Source: Calycina herbarum
Lineage: Eukaryota > Ascomycota > Leotiomycetes > Helotiales > Pezizellaceae
Assembly (NCBI GenBank): GCA_001414485.1
Contig: LLEY01000100.1
Location: forward strand, 62,001-126,000
Direction of reading: 5' to 3'
DNA length: 64,000 bases
This document shows, piece after piece, positions 11,149 through 20,827 of the stretch. Position 1 is the first letter of the stretch, and every line of letters begins with the position of its first letter. The notes under the pieces were generated by a model that saw nothing but the letters and a program-made list of their open reading frames with translations, made no database searches and was not told the DNA's origin. The position numbers and the translations under genes were made by a program.

Positions 11149-11395
11149 TGCGTTGAGTGGAGGTTTTCAGGTCTTTGGGAATAGGGAGATAAATGAAGGC
11201 GGGAGAGCTGCAACCTACAGTCTAGTCCCCAGCCCCCCAATTATATACTGAACGAGGGTACGGGAACGCCATCAAAGGTACAGGGCACTACGCTACAATA
11301 CCCTTTAATCTGCCCCGAAGGCTTCTAGTTGGCTGCCAGCGCTGTGGGAGGCGCCTCTGAGCCCTTAATTACAGGGAGGTCCAATCAGATTATCC

Positions 11396-11995
11396 GTCAG
11401 GGCACTTTACAGGGCAGTACAGCGCACTGCCCTGTATTCTCCATTGATAGCGTCCTCGTACACTTGCTGGGAGTGAGCAGAAGACTTCGACAACAATAAA
11501 CGACGAATTTATTGTTGCTTTTCTGCCCTTTTCTTTAATTCATCCTGCGCTAGTAAACAGAAATTTCGGCAGCAGGAACATTACAGATATAGAGACCAAC
11601 GTTTCCACTAAGCAAGAAGAACGCGGTCAAAAGTATGGAGACTACAGAATGCCCTGTACTGAAGGATGCTGATTCCCTACCTTCCTGTGAAAGGCGTCTA
11701 CCCTAGAGCTATAGGGTAAATAGGAGAGCCCTGATTTAGACTTCCCACTAAAATATAGCGCGCCAGAGCGCAGCTTCAGGGCACCATTACAGGGCATTAC
11801 AGCGTAGTACCCCGTATTCTCCATACTTTTGACCGCATCCTCCGTAAGCCAGCACTTGCTGGGAAGCAGAGGACTTCGACCACTCGACAACAATAAACCA
11901 CGACTCCCCTTTCCTGTAAATCGTGCGTTACCGAACGTGATTTGGGTAGCAGGTACATTCCAGAAATAAAAACGAAAATTCCACTAGGAAGCCTC
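11396..11995 (+). repeat. Imperfect direct repeat of about 200 bp (two copies)
   Basis: Segments about 11396-11625 and 11785-11995 share in order CAGGGCA, TACAGCG, GTATTCTCCAT, CTTGCTGGGA, GACTTCGAC and CAACAATAAA. Each ends with a diverged stretch containing AGCAGGaACATTaCAGA and TTCCACTA. They lie in the same orientation about 390 bp apart. No coding capacity was recognised. It is probably a duplicated dispersed repeat. Confidence 0.55.
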
Positions 11996-12929
11996 AGCCA
12001 AGTTCAGTCCTCTGCCAACACGGTAACCTTAGGGAAGCACTACCCACTGGGTAGTCCTTGTAAGGTTTCATGCATTTGCCAGCAGGACGCCATGAGATTG
12101 CAGCAGTTCTTTCGCTGTAACGATAGAGGTCTGTATGCGCAAAGGTCGAGTAGCTCTCCAGGGAGACATCTAATTTTCCCCCCTGGTCCTAACTGCCATT
12201 ATCGCACAAGACTTCTTTGCGAGAGGCATCACCTGCTACTAGAATTGGGGTATGGGTATGGGTATGTGTTCGCTTTCGAAGTTGGGTCGTGGGCAGTCGT
12301 AACAACCAACCGGCGGGGGTTGATGTTCTTCCCTGTGCTGCCTTCAAACTCAACACAACAATCGAGCGGGTAGGAAGAATGGGGTTCGATGGCAGATCTG
12401 TAGCTTTGTTAGCTTTGACACATCGATGTCCCAATTGAAGCTCGAAGACTTACCAACGCCATGAATGTCATGGTTACCCTAGAGCTTTTTTGCTCCACGC
12501 TCAAAGATGGCGTCGCCTCCATTACCAGTAGAGACCCTGGATTTCAGGATACCGATGTCGTATACTCTAGTTGATCAGAAGAAGGGGGACACAAGCCGTA
12601 CCTGGATAAGAGGTGCTGCCATTGAGTGGGATGTCGTGTACAGTAGCTCTGGAGGGAATCTGGAGGAGGAGAGAGGTCAGGGCGCGCCAGCGCGGAAACG
12701 ATCACCAGAGACTTACTTACCTTGGCCCAAACATCCACCAGAACCAAAACACTCTCACCAACAACAAAAGGATAAAAGAATGAAGAGAAAGAGTCTCCCA
12801 ACTCCGCACCCCTTGAAACTAAACCTACAACCATTCGCCACAGTTCCGGTGATAAGAAGAATGGGCCAACGAGGAAGAGGCTGTTGCTTCTCAACGTGGT
12901 GTTCGTGCTATTGAAACAGTCTTATCGAT
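11996..12929. other. No convincing gene
   Basis: Open frames exist on both strands (for example an ATG at 12507), but none shows a recognisable domain or a clean set of splice sites. There is a short GGGTAT tandem (about 12247-12264). A possible GTAAGT donor on the minus strand near 12720 suggests a decayed gene may lie here. Confidence 0.3.
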
Positions 12930-14175
12930 GCTTCAACCGTCAGAGGGATGAGTGATGGTGAGCGCCTTGCCCGGGTTCAGGGTGGGAGATGGGTTGTGTT
13001 GATGATGGAGAAGGAAGGTTGAAATGTTGAGGAGGAAGAAAGAAAGGAAGAGTGAGAGGGACGGGGAACGCGAGGGTTTTGAAGATTTGAGTTGGGTCAC
13101 GACGGTCTTGGTCGTTCCTTCCTTCATGTTCGGGAAGTTGAGAAAAGGTTGGGACTTGGCCTTAGTCGCTCCTTCTCTCCTCGCATACTTGCGGCAAGAC
13201 TTGCCAGGTGAGGTTCGTTGCCATCTTCAAGCAAGAAGGGAAGGAGCGGTTCATGAGAAAGCCCCATCAAGCATTTCCGAATTGAAATCTGGCTGGCTGG
13301 CTTTCTGAGAGCGACGGGGATAAAGCAATTTCTGGTTGTACCATGGGAATATTGTCAACGAGGAAAAGGAGGAAGAAAGACTACGAGAGGAAGAAAGACT
13401 ACGAGAGGAAGAAAGACTACGCGAGGCAGAGAGGTATGGGTCCTCGTCGTTCCTTTCTTATTACCTAGTGATTTTTCTCCATCAAGACAACAACTCCTCC
13501 ACAAAGAAAAAGTCGGGTTTGGAAAGTTGAGTTGAAATCGGAAAACTCCTGAGGTCCGAGACCGGAAGGGGGGCGGGTTGGAGAGCTGACTTGCTTTTGG
13601 CCATCGTCCTCATGGTTGCTTCTTTCCTTTCAACTCGAGACGACCCAACCCCAGCGCAGTCGAGCCAGAACAGTCCCCCTTGGCAACAAACAAATCACAA
13701 GACACGACGACGAACAAGTCGACCCGACTATGAGCAAGGAAGGAATGAATGGGATAATCTCGATAGCATCCCTTATCTGCGCAAACTCGGAAGGCGCTCC
13801 GCAATGACAGTCTTTCTTCTTGCTAAGTGGCAGGATTGGTGAAGATTCAAAGGCCAGTGCAATCAGTACGCCTAATTAAGGCGGAAGAGTTGGGGCCTAG
13901 GTCTTAGTCGTTGCTTCCTTTTTGGCGCTTTTTCTCAATGGGTCTGGAGACTGGGTCGTCACTCACAGCGTCAGTTGCTCCTTCCCTCACAGCACGACTC
14001 TCACTAAGACACAACCTGGAACGAGGTCGACCCCCAGTGAGGAAGGAAGGACTGAGAGCTGAGAGTGTCGACACCATTCCATGCCGAGCAAACTCAGAAG
14101 ATGCGAATGTGCTTCACAGTCGCAATATTTCTTCCTAGCGAGTGCCATAGTTGATGAGTGGTCTTGTGGGAACAG
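12930..14175. repeat. Degenerate repeat cluster with a recurring GTCGYTCCTTCCTT-like motif
   Basis: The motif or its inverse (AAGGAAGGARCGAC-like) recurs near 13110, 13165, 13240, 13445, 13610, 13740, 13905, 13975 and 14040. Segments 13600-13850 and 13890-14170 appear to be diverged copies: both contain a GACGACC/GTCGACC block, an AGGAAGGAA block and GCAAACTC followed by a CACTCG-like tail. It has no gene I can recognise. Confidence 0.4.
13372..13425 (+). repeat. 18-bp minisatellite, three units
   Basis: GAAGAAAGACTACGAGAG occurs three times in tandem; the third unit has one change (CGCGAG). In the + frame it would encode an E-E-R-L-R-E repeat, but no surrounding gene is evident. Confidence 0.85.
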
Positions 14176-14467
14176 CATTCAAGAGACTTGGGCATCGCTC
14201 TCGTATTGAACCTACTTACCCAGGATTATATGGAAAGGCCCAGGGCAAGTAAACTCTTGTCCAGGGGGATTTGGAAGAACTGGAAACTCGATTTTCTTCG
14301 TCCCCCCAAACCTCTCTTTTCAATAGCTATGAACCCGAATTCATACAGAGTTTGGTCGACTTCCACTTGACCCTTGTCTGAATATGAATTCTGGTTCATG
14401 ACTGATATTTTGTCAAGTCTAGCTGTCTACCTACCCAAGTTCTATTCTATCTGTCCTCTCCTTTCTT

Positions 14468-15649
14468 TCAAGACTTTGGTGGATCATTTTCAGTATTTCT
14501 GACCCAGTCACCGTTCTCTTTTTTATAATACGGACCCTTAGCTAATGGCGATCCCCATTTTTTGTCCGGAAGCACGTATATGCCACCTTTCCCCTCCTTA
14601 AGAAGTTCATTCGTAACAGCATGCGCACCGCCTTTGCATTGCCATCCTCCAGGTCTCTCCTCCCAAGCATACCCTTCCTTGCAACCCTCTCCAAGTTCTC
14701 CATGTAACTGACTTTGAACCCACTGGCTTTGCTCTAGTCTTTCCTTTCCTGACATTGAAGGGAAATTGATTTGTTTGCTAGCCATGCTGATGTCATAGTT
14801 TGATCTCAAAAGAGAAGGCTGGTTTGATTTTGCATTTGGTGGTAGTGCTTGGCTTTTGGTGAGGTCGAGTTTTGGAGGCATGTAGCTTTGTCCGTTTCCT
14901 CCTCGCGTCATATCTAACTTGGGCCCCATGACACTTTGTCCTCCTTGGGCGGCTGGTCCCCTACTGGAGCTTCGACTTGAACTTGGACCCAAGCTTCCAC
15001 TTCGGGAACGGCCTGGCTGAAGAGATCCCGTTTCTAGGATTGTTGGCATTCCTGTGTGGCCTGGGGGATCAAGACGTTGGCCGTTAGAGTACTTACTGGA
15101 GGAGATGGACCTGCCAGTGTTGCTCTGTCCTGCGTTCTGGTATTGTGAGTTTGAAGGAACTCTTTGGCTCTGGCTTTGTCCAACATTCTGGAATTGGGAG
15201 TTTGATGGAACTCTCTGGCTCTGGCTCTGTCCAACGTTCTGGTAATGTGAGTTCGATGGAACTCGCTGGCTTTGCAACTGTTGTCCTGGCGAAGAGCTTG
15301 AAGGCTGAATTGGCCGACCACTTTGGGAATAGCCAGAGGGTGATGGTTGATTGCTTTGCCCAAAGGATGGAGGTGATTGATAATTACCACTGTGAGAGTA
15401 GGAAGGCAACTGGGAAGCTCCACCAGCCCGTGCGCTTTGAAGATGACTTGTAGGTAAGTTAGTTAGTCTCAAACTTGTTGATGGTTTTTGAGACTGTCCC
15501 ATTCCTGGCGGAGCTTGCGAGCCTATAGGCAAGGGTTCTGGTTCATCTTCTGGTGAGGGAGCCCATGAGGTCAACTGTGGTCGCGCCATGGATGCGGAAG
15601 GCAGGTTTACTTTACCCTTACTGGGTGGAGGGGGTGGTTGGGATTGCAT
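14468..15649 (-). CDS. Low-complexity Ser/Gln/Pro-rich protein with conserved-looking C-terminal domain
   Basis: One open frame of 393 residues from ATG 15649 (an in-frame ATG at 15709 would add 20). I prefer 15649 because a GCTGAC branch-like motif and CAG acceptor lie just upstream, suggesting a 5' UTR intron. Residues 1-310 are disordered and rich in Ser, Gln and Pro, with three tandem 17-residue repeats (QSQRVPSNSQYQNVGQS type, about 126-176). The last 70 residues look like a folded domain: GCKEGYAWEERPGG, GGAHAVTNELL, then GIYVLPD. The family is not identified; proteins of this style occur across filamentous fungi. No signal peptide or membrane segment. Confidence 0.75.
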   Translation of the reverse strand: MQSQPPPPPSKGKVNLPSASMARPQLTSWAPSPEDEPEPLPIGSQAPPGMGQSQKPSTSLRLTNLPTSHLQSARAGGASQLPSYSHSGNYQSPPSFGQSNQPSPSGYSQSGRPIQPSSSSPGQQLQSQRVPSNSHYQNVGQSQSQRVPSNSQFQNVGQSQSQRVPSNSQYQNAGQSNTGRSISSSKYSNGQRLDPPGHTGMPTILETGSLQPGRSRSGSLGPSSSRSSSRGPAAQGGQSVMGPKLDMTRGGNGQSYMPPKLDLTKSQALPPNAKSNQPSLLRSNYDISMASKQINFPSMSGKERLEQSQWVQSQLHGELGEGCKEGYAWEERPGGWQCKGGAHAVTNELLKEGKGGIYVLPDKKWGSPLAKGPYYKKENGDWVRNTENDPPKS

Positions 15650-15976
15650 TTTTGTACTGCTGGAAGATCTTGTCAGCGTTCCTCTGAAGATGTTCAAGAG
15701 TTGGCACATGAAGGGGAATTCAGAGGGAGTGGTTCTATAAATTTATACTTGGATTTCCTCTTAAGTTCCTTGAATGGAAATATTTCTGCTCGCGACTCAC
15801 AACCCTTCTTACCAAATGGTTATCACTGTCAACAGAGATAACCAATAACATCGTGAGAAGGGACTAAAGTATCCCTTCCTTCGCGTCCATTCACCACAAC
15901 TAAGATCTTTCTATATTCATCGTAATACCAAGTAGCCGAAAGAGAAACTGATTCAATTTCCCCCTCTATTCACCTC

Positions 15977-16553
15977 TTACAAACTAAACTCCAGTCTATT
16001 GCTAGCATAATCTCTCGCAAAAAATCTAGTCGGGTACTCAACACCCGTCGCACCTATCAAAACATTAAAACTTCACATCAACCACTATCAGCAAAGTCAC
16101 TTACCAGAATTTACCTCTCCGGGTTTATCCGCTTCTTGAGCAGCAGCTTTCGTCCCACCAACATGGGAATCCCAGATTTTCTGCTGCAGAGTCGCGAGTG
16201 CTTCCTTAGATTCGATTTTAAAACATGGATGTCTTGAAGACTTCAAGTCGTTAACTCCGAAGGCGATGTGGATTTGTTGGCCACCGGGTGTGATGTCGAA
16301 CCTGGAAATACATCAGTTCTAGTCCGTTTAATGTGAATACGAGAGCGAAATAAGAGAAGAGGGAGATTCACCAAGCAAGCCTATCCTTCTGCAAAGCCGG
16401 AACAGTCACTCTCGTGAAGCCCAATACCCCACTATAGAATTCCTCCGCCTCATCCAAGGTTCCATGTGGAACTAGGAGATTGATGTGTGCGATTCCAGAA
16501 ATCATCTTAGTTCTCTTTTGGCGTTCTTGTGAATAAGTTTCTCGTTCAGTCAT
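15977..16553 (-). CDS. Glyoxalase/bleomycin-resistance-fold (VOC) protein
   Basis: Three exons (16553-16372, 16301-16105, 16053-15977) give 151 residues. Introns are 70 and 51 nt with canonical ends. The product has the VOC beta-alpha-beta pattern: AHINLLVP and EAEEFYSGVLGF at the start, PGGQQIHIAFG in the middle, and GVEYPTRFFARDYA then NRLEFSL at the end. His, Glu and the C-terminal Glu could bind a metal. An internal ATG at 16505 (MISGIAH) may be the true start, as the first 16 residues look like a leader. Function beyond the fold is unknown. Its 3' end faces the low-complexity gene. Confidence 0.85.
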
Positions 16554-18208
16554 TCAATATTTGTAATGGTGTGTTTGTTTTTGTTACAAGGAAGTTTCAA
16601 GAGTGTTGAATCCGAGTCATCGGGTCGCACCCGATGGCGCAAGAAAGCGGGTAAAGATTTAATTCCATTGCACGTGAAGTATGTCTATTATAAGTTTCAT
16701 AGAGAAATATTGTTTGCCTTGATCTTGTCATGAGATTGGTGGACACCAGGTATCACTTAAAAATGGGATTTTCCCGTTTTAATTAGTATTAGGCAAAAAT
16801 TCAATATATCCTTTTATGTAGCAGAAGAACCATGCTTCCCAAGTACGACCATAAGCTTCAGGGCACTTCATCTAAAACCATATCAAGCTATTTTGATTAT
16901 GCTGACAAACAAGCGAGTTCTCCTAAACCTAACTACCCTCCAAGCAAGAGTAACTGATCGAATTTATAAATTGTTGCCTATCACGTGTTACATCCCTTTT
17001 CTCGGTTTACCCTCTCTGAGCCTCTCTAAAACTCAACCCTGCTCATCCCAATTAAAGACCCACAGTTAACCGAGTACAACATCTCACCCACCTCATCAAC
17101 TTTCGTAAAGCTGACATAAAATCACATTGCACATCGAACAACACAGATACCCGATCCTTTTTTGACCCATCCAACCTTCTAATCTTTGATTTCAACAGCC
17201 GCCACCGAATACGCAGCTTACCAATGACATCCCGAATCCAACCCAACCCAACAAGCTTATCTTACCTCCCGCACCCCCCTCTCCAAAAAAAAGCAATCTA
17301 ATCTCCCTTCCAAAAGCTTACGCCTAAATCTCCGTCATTGGTTCCTAACTGTCCAGTTGGTAACACCACGTCACAAAATCTCACTCGTACGAAAACGGAA
17401 ATATGTACGATGTACGCTGTACGTACAAGGAGCATACCGAAAATTGAAAGTATGCATCGCCGTTTAAGTACCAAAGATGCGAGATTATTAGTTCATGTCG
17501 TGTCATGTATGTACCTGGAGACGCATGCAACGTGTGAAGCATTTGGTGGCTGAGGGGAGTTTGGGGGCTAAGCGAGGGACTTGGGTTTTGGTAGAGGTAC
17601 TTGTGGGTGGTTGATATGCATTGCATAAAATCAGTGAGGGTTTGTGTGTAACCAAGATAAGTAAGAGTCCTGACCTTTGCTCTGAGTATACCCCATCCCT
17701 CCATTGCCGCGGGAATTTCGTGACAACTTAGAATATTATGCGAGAAGGTTTAGAAGAATGGAAAGTCAGAGGTTCTTATTCTTCTAAACCTTCTTGAATA
17801 ATTATCCCAGACTAATCAAAGTAAAGGAGGTGTACTCGGAGTAAAGCCAATGTTTCTTACCAGGTAAACAATCTCAAGTCAGAAGAAATACATTCTCAAA
17901 AATGGCCACTCTTCATTTCACACATTCCAAAACTACACCAAATCAACCCAACAAATAATTCAGCACAGTCAGAAGCAGAAGTTAAAAGTCAAAGGTTCAA
18001 AAGAGTAGATTTTTGTGTATTCATTGCCTATGCCAACATCCCAAAAAATGAAATAAATCAGCTCAAGGAAGGAAAACCGCCAAAATGAATATATATACGC
18101 CCTTTCCCTACCCAAGAAAAGACATGAGAGATAAATGATGCATGCAATACCCTAAGTCTCACAAGAATGATAAATCACATAAGAAAGCCCCGAGTTTCCT
18201 TCCAGTGT
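16554..18208. other. 1.65 kb intergenic, no gene seen
   Basis: Short open frames on both strands lack domains, and none is bounded by good splice sites. The only structured element is the palindromic repeat at 17731-17806. Confidence 0.4.
17731..17806. repeat. Small palindromic (foldback) element, copy 1
   Basis: The left arm GAGAAGGTTTAGAAGAAT (17742-17759) and right arm ATTCTTCTAAACCTTCTTG (17778-17796) are near-perfect inverted repeats around an 18-nt loop. Weaker pairing extends outward. Related copies lie at 26808-26868 and 56435-56518. Confidence 0.7.
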
Positions 18209-20827
18209 TTACAAACCAGAGTCAATCTGGTCGATGACAGTGGAGTTGGTAAATGCAGCCCAATCTCTGCACGTTTGTGCCTATCATCTTGAGTTAGCTC
18301 TTGGTAGCCTCTGAAAAGTGAAATAAATTTGACTTACCATGATAGCGGGTACTTGATACTTGGCGATGTCATCCGGTCTCTCCAAAACAGTGATATAAAG
18401 ACCAGCAGACACATGCCAAGCGATATGACAATGGAAAGGCCAAGCACCAGGGTTATCGGACTCAATTTGCAACACCAAGAAACCTCCTGCGGGAACAAGT
18501 TGGACATCACGTCTTTGGGGATTGGCGGGATTAATAACGGTCACGCCATCCCAGGTCCCTGTTCCAACATTAAGGACGTGCATGTTGTGGCCGTGCAAAT
18601 GCATTGGATGAGCAGCCGGACCCGTGTTCTCGACGTGGATTCGGATAGACGAGTTGGATCCAAAGTTATAGACGTTCCATTGAGGACTGTCGGGATAGGA
18701 GTTGTTACCCAAGTTGGAGAGAAGGAGGATTGGCTGATTATAGTTGGCTCGGAATGAGACAGAGTTCATGGTCCATACCCAATGTTGACTAGCGTTCTGG
18801 CCAAATTCAATTGTGACGTCCTGGGTGGTTGGTGGGGCTGGATCAGGTGTGATGGGGAAAACGGGGGTTGTAGAGGCTATAGGATCGTTTGCACATTGGT
18901 TTTGAACAGAGTCAAGGAAGGCTGGCCAGGCTGAAGTAGTCGGTGGAGTAGCCGGAACAGTCGCGCCATAGTAAACAATTGCTGTGGCGTCTGGGTTGTT
19001 TGAGAAAGAGCATGGTGCTGCAGCAATAGAGGAACGCATGATGAACGCGGCATTGCTTGCGGTGTCATTGGTGATTGCTTTGACGAGGACATCTGCTCTT
19101 TGTCCGATACCCAAAGTAACGACTATTTATGTCAATTCAGATTGTTCTCAAAAAGTGAGGGAATTTCCATACCTTGAGTGTCATATGGATTGATTGGAAC
19201 AAAGTCATTTGCGATGACAGTGAGATTATGTCCATCAATGGAGAACTTTTCAATGGCCTCCGAACCTGCGTTGATCAAACGGAGTCGATGGGTCTTTCCT
19301 GGTGTGAATTTAAAGTTGCTGATGCCAGCGTTGGGAGCGCACGGCTGATTGGCGGGGACGCTGGAACAGTTGAAGTTGTTCCTTCCGTTGATAAGGTTAT
19401 TATCCGAGTTTACAAGCTAAAATTCGAATCAACAAACGTTCCATAAAGTGGAGTATCAAAATGGGTTACATACAACTTTATTAATATCGGTTGACATGAC
19501 ATCTTGTACGATTGAGAAATAATCGCGGTGATAATGATCAGTAAGCAATATTGGTCCGATGTCTAAGGCAAATAATAAGCTTAGTTCATTTGTGAGGCTG
19601 GAAGACCCTTACCAATATCATAACCAAGGGTGTCAGGGCCATGAATCTGTAAAATATTAGCATGTGTTTTTATCCGAGCCATGTGGAGCCGTGAGAATGA
19701 CACTCTATTCGACCACTGTTATCGGGAGGCTGAAAGAAAAAAGAGTTGCATACAATCATTGGACCTAATGCACCAGCAGCATACTGGCCTAAGAAAAGTC
19801 AGCTTATTCCATCTGTGAAGTTGAGAGATCCATACCGGAGTAATGACTGTGATACCAAGATGTGCCGTAAAGATCAGCGACAAATGAGTATGTAAAAGTA
19901 CCTCCTGGAGGAATTGGGCATTGAGTAACACCAGGTACGCCATCCATCCAACTATAAGTGGTTTAGAAACAAATACTCTCAAACGCGAAGCTAGATACTC
20001 ACGGGGAACCCTTCTGGAGGATACCGTGCCAGTGAAGACCGGTACCCTCACTAGGTGTATTAATAGCATTGTGAACCGTCACTTGAATTGTGTCGCCCCT
20101 TGATTGGTTAGCGATGTCAGATAACGATGACGCGGGAGTGGTTTGTTACCAGTTGGCTTCAATGAGTGGACCTGGGAATTGGTTATTGATGGTCAAGAAT
20201 TCTCTTGGAAATCCATCTGGTGCTTTCGATTGTCTGCGGATGGTGAAATCATAAGAACGGATAACACCAGTGGCTGGAGGATCTAGGGAATTATTAGCAC
20301 AAAAGTGGAGTTTGAATTTGCTAGATAAGACTTACCGGCTATACGAGAACAGAGGTCAAAAAATCAGTCAGCTAGTGCGAGGTTGACAAAACTTACTATC
20401 TGAGAAATGTTAGTAAAAAAGTCTCAGCTCGCAACAGACAGAATACTTACAAGGATTGGTATTGTTTACCGTCTTTGCACCCCATGGGGCTCCCTGTGGT
20501 AATGGCTAGAGTTGAATCAGTATCTGGCGTATCGATTTCTTGATTATGAAAAGAGAAGAGTTTTCAAGCCAAGATTTGGGCACCGAAGGGAGAAGATACG
20601 ACAGAATTACAAAGTGCTCGCTTAAAGTTTCATAAGGAGGAAAAACAAGCATGGTTAAAAGAAACTCACAGTAACTGGGTCTGAGGTGACCAAGAAGGGA
20701 ACGGCGAGTCTCGCGTAGCTGTCTAGAAACACTTTAGCAAATTAATTATGGAGGAAGTAACGAGTTACGTACTCTGAGCCTCAGCTAAAGAGCTCAAAAA
20801 CGCAACTACCACAGTACTGAGCCTCAT
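18209..20827 (-). CDS. Laccase (asco-laccase, multicopper oxidase)
   Basis: Fourteen exons give 590 residues. Exons: 20827-20773, 20722-20670, 20505-20451, 20397-20399 and 20336-20338 (3 nt each), 20282-20150, 20098-20003, 19951-19836, 19788-19754, 19646-19613, 19562-19474, 19416-19173, 19122-18338, 18280-18209. Every intron has GT..AG and the total is 1773 nt. It has an N-terminal signal peptide ([18 protein letters not shown]), copper motifs HWHG (about 123-126), HSHYSGQ (about 167-173), HPMHLHGH (about 477-484) and [12 protein letters not shown] (about 536-547), and the C-terminal DSGL typical of ascomycete laccases. It oxidises phenolics outside the cell. The two micro-exons contribute to PYTD in the NTNPYTD region. 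Confidence 0.93.

Noticed and set aside
12507..12914. 135-codon + frame with an ATG
   Set aside because: Composition looks like the antisense of a decayed sequence and no domain is present.
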